From Microcaldota archaeon (GTDB lineage: Archaea > Micrarchaeota > Micrarchaeia > Anstonellales > Bilamarchaeaceae), in contig JACCLJ010000051.1 of the NCBI GenBank assembly GCA_013425425.1, positions 1 to 19,654 of the forward strand: a stretch of DNA of 19,654 nt, given 5' to 3'. A model generated the notes under the pieces. The model was not told the origin of the DNA. It was given only the letters and a program-made list of their open reading frames with translations, and did no database searches. The position numbers were made by a program, and so were the translations under genes. Position 1 is the first letter of the stretch; each line of letters starts with the position of its first letter. Shown here piece after piece: positions 8,092-15,238 of the stretch.

Positions 8092-8341
8092 CCTTCCGCC
8101 GCTCTTTTTCCGCGCCCGGTTTTCTTTCGCCCTCAGGATCGGGCTTTTTTTTCATTTTAGGCCTGCTTTGAATCAGTTCGCCCAGATAGCTTCCGATCAC
8201 CCGCGTTATCTCCTTTGCGATGTCTTCTCTTTTGTCCACCTGGACGGTGCAGCCCGGCAGAGCGGGCACTGAAACCACGTGCGTTCCACCTGTTTTTTCT
8301 ATCACGACGCGATATCCCTCTACGGTGATTTCCTCGCTCAT
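8087..8341 (-). CDS. HicB-like antitoxin
   Basis: This 84-aa protein has the N-terminal HicB fold. The core GTHVVSVPALPGC (residues 19-31) and the following helix (EDIAKEITRVIGSYLGELI) match the partial RNase H-like domain of HicB antitoxins, which bind and neutralise HicA toxins. No C-terminal ribbon-helix-helix or HTH domain is present. Residues 59-84 form a charged, Lys/Arg/Pro-rich and probably disordered tail. The start codon overlaps the stop of the upstream HicA-domain gene by 4 nt (ATGA), which fits the usual hicA-hicB order and coupling. Without a DNA-binding domain, autoregulation by this protein alone is doubtful. UPF0150-family orphan HicB-like proteins are an alternative reading, but the upstream HicA-like domain makes antitoxin likely. 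Confidence 0.75.
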   Translation of the reverse strand: MSEEITVEGYRVVIEKTGGTHVVSVPALPGCTVQVDKREDIAKEITRVIGSYLGELIQSRPKMKKKPDPEGERKPGAEKERRKV

Positions 8342-8568
8342 AATTTCAGCCTCATCCTTACTTCCTCAAACTCATCCAGGTTTATTCCCGCTTCCACGAG
8401 TTTCTTCTTTATCGTCGAGCCGTTAAGCTCGAACTGGCTTATGTGCGGCCTCTGGATGGACATTATGGCGTTTGTGATCGAGTGCGCATAGAGCCAGCCG
8501 TGCTTTGCTTCCCTCACGAATTCGAAGCCGAGCTCCTTTATTGCCTTTACGAAATCCCTGGGATCCAT
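8338..8568 (-). other. Possible nested stand-alone HicA-like reading frame (76 aa) by internal initiation
   Basis: The in-frame ATG at 8568 encodes residue 252 of the longer protein, exactly at the start of the HicA-like domain. It is preceded by AGGAG at a spacing of 7 nt. The 76-aa product has the normal length of a free HicA toxin. The sequence shows the motif and the domain boundary; use of this start is inferred. Confidence 0.4.
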
Positions 8569-9321
8569 CGATTTGCTCCTGTATCTCACCTTCGGCTTCT
8601 CCAGTTCAAGCTGGTACACCGTTGCGGCCGGCTTCAGCTCGAGCAGGTGCGCAATCTCCTCGTAATCCTTCAGCAATGCAGCCGGGCTGCTCCGGTAATC
8701 AAGCTCCGGCGGAAGCGTCTTCCGCTTGCTTTCCCAGTCCAGCATCTCTTTTTTCTGCTCGATGGTTTCAATCCTGAACCAGAAATCCTGCTCAAGTATG
8801 AGTTTCGGTGATGAGCTGAACAGGGCCTTTACTGTCTTTTCCCCCAGCCTGCTGCTTAATGCCAGTTCCGCCCTTTCCTCAATCTCCTTTTCACCCAGGC
8901 TTTCGACGGCCTTTTCCATGACCTTCTCGTCGCTCAGCCCTATCGATTCGAAAATCTTCCTCAACCTTTCGCTTATGCCCGTGACCGCCCGAAGGGGCGG
9001 AACGACCGCCGAAAAAGGCCTTTTTTCCCCGGCCTTCCTCTCCTCCCTGCGCGCTTCCTCCCGCACCCTGCCGTAATCAAGCGATGCAAGCTTCAGGATG
9101 AGATTTTCCGCCTTTTTGAGTTTCGTGCGGCTGCGTTTTTGCTTCACCCTCTCCGAGTTGTACAATTCCCACAGGAAAGCGAGATTGCTCGTCGTCCTCA
9201 CCGCGCTTTCATAGCCGAGTTCGTTTGCCACAGCCAGGACATTCTCCTGCAGCTCGCGGTCAAGCTCGCCCACGCGCATCTTTTTCAGGAAAAGCCCGTC
9301 CGGGGGAAATACTTCCGGCAT
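8338..9321 (-). CDS. Multi-domain protein with C-terminal HicA-like (YcfA) domain
   Basis: This 327-aa protein ends in a HicA-like double-stranded-RNA-binding fold (residues about 252-322). It begins MDPRDFVKAIKELGFEFVRE, has a central RPHIS motif (292-296) and ends STIKKKLVEAGINLDEF, the pattern of YcfA/HicA mRNA interferases. The usual G-S-H catalytic motif is changed to KHGW (273-276), so activity may be altered. His274, His280 and His293 are candidates. The first 250 residues are not recognised: residues 1-100 are helical and basic, with a probable coiled coil at 57-100, then a Pro-rich linker, then a helical region to about 225. The ATG at 9321 has GGTGA 6 nt upstream. The gene is followed by hicB with a 4-nt overlap. 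An internal start at 8568 (residue 252) could yield free HicA. Confidence 0.75.
   Translation of the reverse strand: MPEVFPPDGLFLKKMRVGELDRELQENVLAVANELGYESAVRTTSNLAFLWELYNSERVKQKRSRTKLKKAENLILKLASLDYGRVREEARREERKAGEKRPFSAVVPPLRAVTGISERLRKIFESIGLSDEKVMEKAVESLGEKEIEERAELALSSRLGEKTVKALFSSSPKLILEQDFWFRIETIEQKKEMLDWESKRKTLPPELDYRSSPAALLKDYEEIAHLLELKPAATVYQLELEKPKVRYRSKSMDPRDFVKAIKELGFEFVREAKHGWLYAHSITNAIMSIQRPHISQFELNGSTIKKKLVEAGINLDEFEEVRMRLKL
8576..8580 (-). promoter_or_regulatory. Internal Shine-Dalgarno motif before the HicA-like domain
   Basis: AGGAG on the minus strand, inside the coding sequence, lies 7 nt before the internal ATG at 8568. It is complementary to the archaeal 16S rRNA 3' end and is one of only a few AGGAG-type sites correctly spaced to a start in this window. 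Confidence 0.4.
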
Positions 9322-9343
9322 GCATCTTCACCATTCCATTATC

Positions 9344-9354
9344 ATATATATTTT
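9344..9354 (-). promoter_or_regulatory. AT-rich promoter candidate of the HicA-fusion gene
   Basis: On the minus strand this reads AAAATATATAT, about 28 bp before the ATG at 9321. A second candidate, ATAAATA, lies slightly upstream at the end of the 505-aa gene (about 9366-9372) and would give a leader that includes the GGTGA site at 9328-9332. I cannot decide between them. Confidence 0.4.
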
Positions 9355-9368
9355 ATGAGAGGGGTTAT

Positions 9369-10886
9369 TTATCCTTTCATCGGCCTGTTGTTCCTGCACA
9401 TGCCGGCAAGCGCCTCGTTATCCTTCACGCGGATGATATTGGCGATGAAACTATCCGCTGCACTGGAACCTATCTCAGCCCACTCCCCAAGCACCTGGTA
9501 TGCGAGCGGCGCGAACGGCAGCTCGTTTTTCATGCCGATGAACAGGTCGGCGGCAAGCCCGAGATACTCCTCTCTAAGCGCGTCGTCGTATCGTTTCGCG
9601 GTTTTTTCCACAACGTCGAGTATCCTTCCATAGTTGGCGCAGATGTCCCGGACGTTGTTTCCCTCCGCAGAGCGCACCTTCTCTGCAAAAACCCCTGCCG
9701 CAACATCGCCCATAAGCCCCGAAATCCTCTCTCTTAGCGGTTTCGCAATTTCAGGAAGCTCTTTCTCATGGGATTCGATTTCGATATCCGGATAGGTTGT
9801 TTCTGACGGCATATCGGATGGCACTTCTCCGTCCAACGATATGTTCGATATGCTTTCGAACCGCAGTCCGTCTTTTCCGTTCTCTTCCTTGCCTTCTTCC
9901 TGCGCCGGAATCGGCTTCCTGCCTGCAACAATGCATACTATAGTCACTCCGACTGCAGTCTCATTCTCATCAGCGCCTTCGTTCACAACATTCCGGATTT
10001 TCTCGAAAAGCGAATCCATCTCCGACCGCTTTCCTTCATTGGCGAATCCGCTTGAAATCCCGGCCGCCGTGCTCACGGTATCCGGATTCTTTGCTTTCGC
10101 GGCAATCAATGCAATCCCGTCCACATACTTGTAAGCGTATTCCGGCCCGAGATTCCCATAAACGACGAGGGCGGCAAGGGCGGCGTCCCTCACAACATCC
10201 GTATTTTTTACGGCCAATGCAAGATTCGAAAATCCTTTCATGAACCAGGACCCGAGATCGATTTCCTCATGCCCCCCTTCCTTCGCGACGGCGACTGTTT
10301 TTCCCCTGAATGCCCTGAAGCAGACGGCCATTTCCTGCATTGCCATCAGCTCTGCAAACTGCGCTGTGGAATCGCGTTCCTTATGCGCGATGAGGGTTGC
10401 CATTCTCAGGAATTCGTGCGCAAGCCCGTCGGAAATGTCAAGCATTGCATGGAACGTGTCGATGACGGAGATCACCGCGGCTTCGTTCCCCGTATCCGCG
10501 AATATCGCCACCACCGACGAGGCGAGCTTTATTGTTGATCCTTCGTTTTTTACCTCCATTATTCTCCTCGTGATCTCCTGCCCGCTGTCCAGTAACGGCT
10601 TCTCATTTTCATCCTGCCCGTTTATTTTCCAGAAAAAGGCGTTTGCAGCCTTCTCAATCGTCCCTGTATTCCTGCCGTGCCTCACAAGGATGCCAACCGC
10701 TTCTTCGACGCACTCATCGGCCGGCTTTCCAATGCCGGCGGTGCGTATCTCCTCCACTATGGGATGCGCGGCATCCCCGTGCCTTGCGAATCCTGTTTTT
10801 TCAGAATATAAAACAGTTGCCACCCGGTGCGCCCTGGACCTGAGTGTGCTTAACGTGACGTTTCTTTTGACCTCGCTTTCTCTCAT
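9369..10886 (-). CDS. Helical-repeat-like protein of unknown function, 505 aa
   Basis: This 505-aa protein is almost entirely helix-forming. Residues 36-320 contain successive Ala/Val-rich helical segments with ARM/HEAT-like spacing, for example around 121-148, 215-243 and 255-281. An acidic, Ser/Pro-rich linker at about 325-378 separates a second helical block (380-505). There is no signal peptide, no membrane helix and no catalytic motif, so it is probably a cytoplasmic scaffold or adaptor. A TATA box about 29 bp upstream implies a nearly leaderless mRNA, and no Shine-Dalgarno motif is seen before the ATG. It is divergent from the proline-rich gene and shares a 119-bp intergenic region with it. 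I do not recognise the family. Confidence 0.8.
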   Translation of the reverse strand: MRESEVKRNVTLSTLRSRAHRVATVLYSEKTGFARHGDAAHPIVEEIRTAGIGKPADECVEEAVGILVRHGRNTGTIEKAANAFFWKINGQDENEKPLLDSGQEITRRIMEVKNEGSTIKLASSVVAIFADTGNEAAVISVIDTFHAMLDISDGLAHEFLRMATLIAHKERDSTAQFAELMAMQEMAVCFRAFRGKTVAVAKEGGHEEIDLGSWFMKGFSNLALAVKNTDVVRDAALAALVVYGNLGPEYAYKYVDGIALIAAKAKNPDTVSTAAGISSGFANEGKRSEMDSLFEKIRNVVNEGADENETAVGVTIVCIVAGRKPIPAQEEGKEENGKDGLRFESISNISLDGEVPSDMPSETTYPDIEIESHEKELPEIAKPLRERISGLMGDVAAGVFAEKVRSAEGNNVRDICANYGRILDVVEKTAKRYDDALREEYLGLAADLFIGMKNELPFAPLAYQVLGEWAEIGSSAADSFIANIIRVKDNEALAGMCRNNRPMKG

Positions 10887-10910
10887 GCGTAGCTATTGTG
10901 TTAGGTTATG

Positions 10911-10918
10911 TTTATAAA
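10911..10918 (-). promoter_or_regulatory. TATA box of the 505-aa helical protein gene
   Basis: TTTATAAA (read on the minus strand as TTTTATAAAC) is centred about 29 bp upstream of the ATG at 10886, which predicts a leader of only a few nucleotides. Confidence 0.6.
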
Positions 10919-10944
10919 AGCAATCGTCGCCGTTCCACACAATC

Positions 10945-10952
10945 TTTATAAA
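10945..10952 (+). promoter_or_regulatory. TATA box of the proline-rich protein gene
   Basis: TTTATAAA lies back to back with the divergent TATA box at 10911-10918. The predicted transcript start near 10974 leaves a leader of about 32 nt carrying GGTGA at 10996-11000. Confidence 0.6.
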
Positions 10953-11005
10953 CCTGTACTGAATATCCCTCTCTCCCCAATGCACAGGAAAATAAGGTGA
11001 CCAGG

Positions 11006-11596
11006 ATGGCAGTAGCCCTCCAATATCTTGCACAGGTGCCGCCCAAAGAGACGGCCGAAAGGAGAATGCCAAAAGGCCCAGGCGTGCACATAGCGGTCAA
11101 CAATCCGGATTTCGGCGGAAAGGCTGCGGAAAAAGGCAGATGGGTTCTACAAAAAGACAGGCAAACGCCGCTTCCTGCACCGGATAAGGACGAGGATAAA
11201 AAGCCCACTTATGCCCCCGGCCCGAACGAGCCGCTCGGCATCCGCCAGATGGAGCTTCGCGAATTGACCAGAAGCGATATAGAGAGCGACGACCTCCCCA
11301 CATACGGCCCGGGCAAGAAAACAACTCCGACACCCGCACCCCAGAGGGCAAGCGAGGAAAAAATGCTCCGCCCCGAAAGCACGGTGGCAGTGGAGACGAA
11401 CTCCTTCGCACCGCCTCCGCCGGTAAGCATCCCGGACATGGGCAGGATTATCGCTTTCACGCAGGAAGGCACGGCTCATAAAATAATCGCAAAGCGCGAA
11501 AAGAAAAAGCCGGAAGCCCCGAAAGAGAATGGAAGGCCGAGCATCCGGCCGAGAAACGGCTTATGGTTTCTCCTAGATGCTTCTGGTTTTGAATAG
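11006..11596 (+). CDS. Proline-rich, low-complexity protein of unknown function
   Basis: The ATG at 11006 is chosen over a GTG at 10997 because the GGTGA ribosome-binding site (10996-11000) overlaps that GTG and lies 5 nt before the ATG. The 196-aa product is rich in Pro, Lys, Glu and Asp. Most of it looks disordered, with PxP-like clusters (TPTPAP, APPPPVSIP) and repeated YAPGP/YGPGK segments. Short conserved-looking islands are the first 15 residues and a C-terminal NGLWFLLDASGFE. No signal peptide or membrane helix is present. It could be an interaction or linker protein. I do not recognise it. Confidence 0.7.
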   Translation: MAVALQYLAQVPPKETAERRMPKGPGVHIAVNNPDFGGKAAEKGRWVLQKDRQTPLPAPDKDEDKKPTYAPGPNEPLGIRQMELRELTRSDIESDDLPTYGPGKKTTPTPAPQRASEEKMLRPESTVAVETNSFAPPPPVSIPDMGRIIAFTQEGTAHKIIAKREKKKPEAPKENGRPSIRPRNGLWFLLDASGFE

Positions 11597-11605
11597 AAAA
11601 GCCGA

Positions 11606-11869
11606 CTATCGCACGCGCACCTGCGTGCATACGAAATCAACGCATTTAACGTCAAGGTTGCCAGCTATCCCGGTGCAGAAATCCGGGCACTGCTTGGTCA
11701 TGTCGACGTATTGTTTGTTCCCGTAGAAGCACTGCTCCGTGGTCTTGTGCACCCCGCATGCGCAGTCGCTATCGCCTGCGCAATATTTTTCCCCGATCCC
11801 TTCCATCTGTTCCAGGCATCCCGCGGACATGAATGCAGCCAAAACCAACATCACAACCAGCTTTTTCAT
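11606..11869 (-). CDS. Small cysteine-rich lipoprotein
   Basis: This 87-aa protein starts with a Lys-Lys n-region and a hydrophobic core, followed by a lipobox-like MSAGC with the candidate lipidated cysteine at Cys18. The mature part has eight further cysteines (30, 36, 38, 47, 61, 65, 76, 81), enough for four disulfides, including a DSDCACG motif followed by CFYGNK and CPDFC. Small Cys-rich exported proteins of this style occur in several archaeal lineages, but the function is unknown. A TATA box (TTTTAAAC) about 26 bp upstream of the ATG implies a leaderless mRNA. It is divergent from the HEAT-like exported protein gene, and both products appear to be at the cell surface. Confidence 0.8.
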   Translation of the reverse strand: MKKLVVMLVLAAFMSAGCLEQMEGIGEKYCAGDSDCACGVHKTTEQCFYGNKQYVDMTKQCPDFCTGIAGNLDVKCVDFVCTQVRVR

Positions 11870-11890
11870 GAGGCTATCTTCCGCCCAATC

Positions 11891-11898
11891 GTTTAAAA
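11891..11898 (-). promoter_or_regulatory. TATA box of the Cys-rich lipoprotein gene
   Basis: TTTTAAAC on the minus strand is centred about 26 bp before the ATG at 11869, so the predicted transcript begins at or next to the start codon. Confidence 0.55.
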
Positions 11899-11950
11899 TT
11901 GTTCGCCGGGGAAAAGTGAGAAATAATAGTTTCTGGTTAAAAGTGAATGA

Positions 11951-11957
11951 ATTTAAA
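11951..11957 (+). promoter_or_regulatory. TATA box of the HEAT-like exported protein gene
   Basis: ATTTAAA is centred about 38 bp before the ATG at 11993. The predicted 13-nt leader contains AGGGGG (11981-11986), a purine-rich ribosome-binding site 6 nt from the start codon. Confidence 0.5.
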
Positions 11958-11992
11958 CGTTTATCCCTATAATAGGACTGAGGGGGAAGTTC

Positions 11993-13279
11993 ATGAAGAT
12001 TCTAGAAAATTTCAGGCAGAAGGACAGCATACGCCAGGAAAGGACGGTTGAACCTAAAAATGGGATTTCAAATTCATTAAGAGCGGCGCTTCTTGGTTTC
12101 TCGGTATTGGTGGCTTCTTCACCTTTTATATCGTGCAATTCCAGGAATCCGAAGCCAGAGGCCGGGCAGACTGTCGCAGACAGGAAAGCCGAGCCCGATG
12201 CTGACAACAAAAAAGCCGCGAAAAACAAACCTTCCGAACCCGTGTCTGAACCCGATCCACTCAGTATCGCATTCAAATTCACCTCCTTCAATTACATCCA
12301 AGAAGCGCCGGCGGAGTTGAATTCGCTTTCTGAATATGCCCAATCAAAGGTGGTTCTCCGGCTTGCAGCCCTGGCGCGAAACGATGCCCTTGGATATTAT
12401 AAAGAGTCGGGAAAGGAAATGGATCTGGAGGGTCTCGCCTTCATCATGGAGAATCCCGATACTTCATTGTCCCGTGGCCCTTACAATCGATACAACGCAT
12501 CCTTCGTCCTCCAAAAAATCGCGATTCATTCAGAATATGAAAATGTAAGAACGGCGGCAGTAGCTGAACTTGCGTCTCTTGGCGAAGCATTCTCGTTAAG
12601 GGAGGTAGCCCGTTTCTGCGCTTATCAGGATACGCAGATAAAAGCAGTCCAGAGCATCCCTTCCGCCAACAAGAACACCCTGGTATGGCTTGCAACCGAT
12701 CTTTACAGTGATAGCGAGGTACAGATGGCGGCGGTCAAGGAACTTGAGGGCGATACGGCCGCACTTGCGAAAATTGCAGAAGGGGGAGGAGGCTACGACG
12801 CGATGCAATCGGCAAGTGACATTCTTGCATCCAAGATCGATGAATTGGATGACGTACAAGCATTGAAGTGCGTTGCCCTCCATTCAAACGATAAAAGCGC
12901 GGCGCTCACCGCGGTTGAAAAACTTGAGGATGATAACGACGCCTTGAAACTCATAGCGATACATGCCAGATATGAAGACGTAAGTCTGGCCGCCGTTAAA
13001 AAACTCGGAGGGGATGTGAAGGCACTCGTAGAGATTGCAGAGGAGTCATGGCCTACCCGCACCACAAAAGTTGCAGTCAACATGCTCGCATCCAAGCTAC
13101 ACAAACTAACCAATCCGGATGCGCTGGCCTGCATTGCAGTATTCTCCCAAAATGAAAAAGCAAGGCTCGCCGCGCTGGAGAAGCTTGCAGGCAACGAGAA
13201 AGAGCTGAAATACATCGCGAAGCACTCGAAATACGAAGACACGAAAAATAAGGCGAACGAGATGCTCAAAAAGCAATAA
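11993..13279 (+). CDS. Exported HEAT-like repeat protein
   Basis: This 428-aa protein has a 28-residue polar N-terminus and then a hydrophobic segment (about 30-47) ending FISC. That segment is either an uncleaved anchor or an atypical lipobox with Cys48. Residues 50-90 are a charged, Pro-rich linker. From about 115 to the end come helical repeats of roughly 30 residues with the recurring pattern A-L-x-x-I-A-x-H-S-x-Y-E-D-V-x-x-A-A-V-K-K-L. Clear copies lie at about 170-193, 247-263, 290-312, 317-340, 378-400 and 404-426. Such HEAT/ARM solenoids bind proteins or peptides, so an extracytoplasmic scaffold tethered to the membrane is likely. It is divergent from the small lipoprotein gene. The function is not known. 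Confidence 0.8.
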   Translation: MKILENFRQKDSIRQERTVEPKNGISNSLRAALLGFSVLVASSPFISCNSRNPKPEAGQTVADRKAEPDADNKKAAKNKPSEPVSEPDPLSIAFKFTSFNYIQEAPAELNSLSEYAQSKVVLRLAALARNDALGYYKESGKEMDLEGLAFIMENPDTSLSRGPYNRYNASFVLQKIAIHSEYENVRTAAVAELASLGEAFSLREVARFCAYQDTQIKAVQSIPSANKNTLVWLATDLYSDSEVQMAAVKELEGDTAALAKIAEGGGGYDAMQSASDILASKIDELDDVQALKCVALHSNDKSAALTAVEKLEDDNDALKLIAIHARYEDVSLAAVKKLGGDVKALVEIAEESWPTRTTKVAVNMLASKLHKLTNPDALACIAVFSQNEKARLAALEKLAGNEKELKYIAKHSKYEDTKNKANEMLKKQ

Positions 13280-13280
13280 C

Positions 13281-13291
13281 TTTATTAAATA
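13281..13291 (+). promoter_or_regulatory. TATA box of the 286-aa orphan gene
   Basis: TTTATTAAATA is centred about 26 bp before the ATG at 13312, which predicts a leaderless transcript. It begins 2 bp after the stop codon of the preceding gene. Confidence 0.55.
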
Positions 13292-13311
13292 TTCAACACA
13301 TACTTCTATAC

Positions 13312-14172
13312 ATGGCAACACATAGGGAAATGTGTAAATCGCTTTTCAGGGAACGCGTCCTTCCGAAATTTCCCCAGGCGAAAGAACGCTTCTCCAGATA
13401 TTTCGATGATTCATGCCGCCTTATTCCCATCATGCCGCCTTCCACGGAAAGGGACCTGTTAATCCATCATCCGGAATACCGGAAGGGGCGGTGTTCCGCA
13501 GCCTACCAGGTTGAATCCCACGACATGGACATCGCATTAACCGCTTTCGGGCTTAAGCCATTATCACTGAGCAGCTGGTTCTCCACAGATACCCTAAGGA
13601 GCTGCATAAGCAATCCACGGTGGCTGGATGCATTCCACCAGGTCGGGCTCGAGATTCTTCCGGGAAAAAATACAATCTATGTTTACGACCCCGTTCTCGT
13701 TGCGCCTATCCTTTCCGGGCTTCTGAACCGCGATATCGAGCCGCATCAGGTGCGGGATGGCCTTAAGGAGTACAGGAAATCATACGGCGAGATATTCTCA
13801 AACGAGCTTCTCGGCTATCCGCAGATGCTGGAGAAAGGAAAAACCAGAGGGCATCTTTTCGTGAAAAGCGACGGCTTCATGCCATTCCCGACAATATACC
13901 GGATGTCGAGATTCTCATTCGGATTGCATACGCCCGAAGCGGTCCTGAACGACAGGGAGGCATGGGCTTCGGCAGCAGCAATCATCGAAGAGATACGGGA
14001 GAGCCCCCTTTCGATAACCAGCATGGCGGTGCTAGAATACAATGGCGACGGATTCCTGCACAAGGATGCGGTGCTGATAGAAAGAACGCGCGTTGCAGGA
14101 GAATGGAAAATCTCCCAGGACAACGAAAGCAGGCGCATAATGCCGCTTGCGCGCGATCTGCGCTTGCACTGA
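13312..14172 (+). CDS. Soluble orphan protein, 286 aa
   Basis: This 286-aa protein has no signal peptide or membrane helix. The composition is that of a globular mixed alpha/beta protein. Possible active-site-like features are His52/His53 (LIHHPEYRKGR), SHDMD (about 69-73) and a FLHKDA segment near the C-terminus, but none fits a family I can name. The start is fixed by a TATA box 26 bp upstream and a leaderless mRNA. It is convergent with the first paralogue gene, whose stop lies 5 bp further on. It is a complete gene of unknown function. Confidence 0.75.
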   Translation: MATHREMCKSLFRERVLPKFPQAKERFSRYFDDSCRLIPIMPPSTERDLLIHHPEYRKGRCSAAYQVESHDMDIALTAFGLKPLSLSSWFSTDTLRSCISNPRWLDAFHQVGLEILPGKNTIYVYDPVLVAPILSGLLNRDIEPHQVRDGLKEYRKSYGEIFSNELLGYPQMLEKGKTRGHLFVKSDGFMPFPTIYRMSRFSFGLHTPEAVLNDREAWASAAAIIEEIRESPLSITSMAVLEYNGDGFLHKDAVLIERTRVAGEWKISQDNESRRIMPLARDLRLH

Positions 14173-14177
14173 TTTCT

Positions 14178-14825
14178 TCACGAAACTAAGTCAGGATATC
14201 TTTTGTATCCCATTTCCATCAGCCTCAGGAATGCAGGAAAGAGGTATTTGTTCGCGGCTTTCTTTTCGTGCAGCTCTTCCGCTTTTTCATATGAAAGCCT
14301 GCATTCTTCTATAACCTTTCTGACGGTCTGGTAGAACTCCTTCCTTGTCTGGTTTTTCAGCAGGTCGCTTGCCTCATAGCCGCCTGCATTGCGCATATTG
14401 CCGAATTTTTCTTTCATGTCCTTTTTCGTATAAGTCTGCACGCGGCCGAAAATAGCATAGGAAAAATTGTTCATGTAATCCGCAAAGATAACGCCTTCCT
14501 CAAGAACCTCAAGCGCGTCTCTTTTCGCCCTCGCCGCCCTTTTTACATAGCGCTCCACCCGCAGGAAGTCAAACCTGTCGCTTACACTCTCCATATCAAA
14601 TGCATTCTTCCTGTATTTTTCCATGAGCCCTTTTGCTTTTTCCAGGCAGGAATAGAAATCGTCAACGGCATCTTTCGGCAGTTCCTTCGGCGCATTCGGC
14701 CATCTCTTCAGAATCCATTCCGGCGTCTTCGCCATTTCAGCCCGTCTTGGGCTGGTCTCGGCTAAAGGCTCCCTTGGTGCATCGCGAAGCCTGCCGCCGC
14801 CCCCTTTCGTCCTGTGTATGGGCAT
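14178..14825 (-). CDS. Paralogue A of an unknown helical protein family
   Basis: This 215-aa protein is basic at the N-terminus (residues 1-30, low complexity) and helical afterwards. Blocks shared with the gene at 15239-15874 are: TPEWILKRWPNAPKELPK (34-51), DYMNNFSY (116-123), RNAGGYEASDLLKNQTRKEF (145-164) and YLFPAFLRLMEMGYKRYPDL (194-213). A single shared cysteine lies in an EEC motif (Cys175). No membrane helix or known domain is present. The two copies are probably tandem duplicates, now diverged to roughly half identity, with an ankyrin gene between them. The promoter and leader are also conserved between the copies. The function is unknown. Confidence 0.8.
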   Translation of the reverse strand: MPIHRTKGGGGRLRDAPREPLAETSPRRAEMAKTPEWILKRWPNAPKELPKDAVDDFYSCLEKAKGLMEKYRKNAFDMESVSDRFDFLRVERYVKRAARAKRDALEVLEEGVIFADYMNNFSYAIFGRVQTYTKKDMKEKFGNMRNAGGYEASDLLKNQTRKEFYQTVRKVIEECRLSYEKAEELHEKKAANKYLFPAFLRLMEMGYKRYPDLVS

Positions 14826-14848
14826 GTTATAGTATATAATAAAAAGCG

Positions 14849-14856
14849 TTTATAAA
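14849..14856 (-). promoter_or_regulatory. TATA box of paralogue A
   Basis: TTTATAAA within the 10-bp palindrome GTTTATAAAC (14848-14857), 24 bp from the ATG. The minus-strand run from TTTATAAACGCTTT to TATAACATG is matched at the same spacing in front of paralogue B. Confidence 0.6.
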
Positions 14857-14868
14857 CCTGCACCTATT

Positions 14869-15186
14869 TTACTCCTTCGCCCCTCTCGCCCTCAGAAATT
14901 CCTCTATCTCCTTGTTTCCTGTAAAAACAGCCCATTTCAGCGCGCTTCTTCCCTTCTCATCCTTCGCATTCACGTCCGCTCCACGCGTGCAGAGGTCTTT
15001 GACCCTGTCGAATCTGCCCCGAATCACCGCATCGATGAGTTGCTCGTTCCTTATCTCGCGCTTCACCTGTATAATCTCGTCCAGCGTCTTTCTCGGCGGA
15101 AAACTGTTTCTCGGCTTAAGGCCGGTTCCATTCTCGCCGACTATCGCCTTTACCATGGTTTCAATGTCCCTTGCTTTCCCGCTCAT
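14869..15186 (-). CDS. Small ankyrin-repeat protein
   Basis: This 105-aa protein has a polar N-terminus (1-45) and about two ankyrin repeats: NEQLIDAVIRGRFDRVKDL with GADVNAKD (47-76) and DEKGRSALKWAVFTGNKEIE (76-95) ending FLRARGA. The match to the D-x-x-G-x-T-A-L-x-x-A-x-x-x-G-N-x-E-I consensus is good. Two repeats are few for a stable free solenoid, so it may act with a partner. It lies between two paralogous genes on the same strand. It has its own TATA box (15211-15217) and GGTGA 6 nt before the ATG. A protein-binding role is inferred from the fold; the target is unknown. Confidence 0.85.
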   Translation of the reverse strand: MSGKARDIETMVKAIVGENGTGLKPRNSFPPRKTLDEIIQVKREIRNEQLIDAVIRGRFDRVKDLCTRGADVNAKDEKGRSALKWAVFTGNKEIEEFLRARGAKE

Positions 15187-15210
15187 ATTCCATCACCGTG
15201 TAAGTAAGAG

Positions 15211-15217
15211 TTTAAAA
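15211..15217 (-). promoter_or_regulatory. TATA box of the ankyrin gene
   Basis: On the minus strand this reads TTTTAAA, about 28 bp before the ATG at 15186. The transcript would have a very short leader; GGTGA at 15193-15197 may be at or just inside its 5' end. Confidence 0.45.
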
Positions 15218-15238
15218 CAATTGCACTATTGCCACGCT

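Noticed and set aside
10240..10917. Plus-strand open frame of 225 residues
   Set aside because: It is antisense to the 505-aa helical gene and its Ser/Cys/Phe-rich product reads as a shadow. It ends inside the divergent promoter.
14848..14857. GTTTATAAAC palindrome as a regulator binding site
   Set aside because: It is best explained as a TATA box at the standard distance from the start codon; TATA boxes of this type are naturally near-palindromic.
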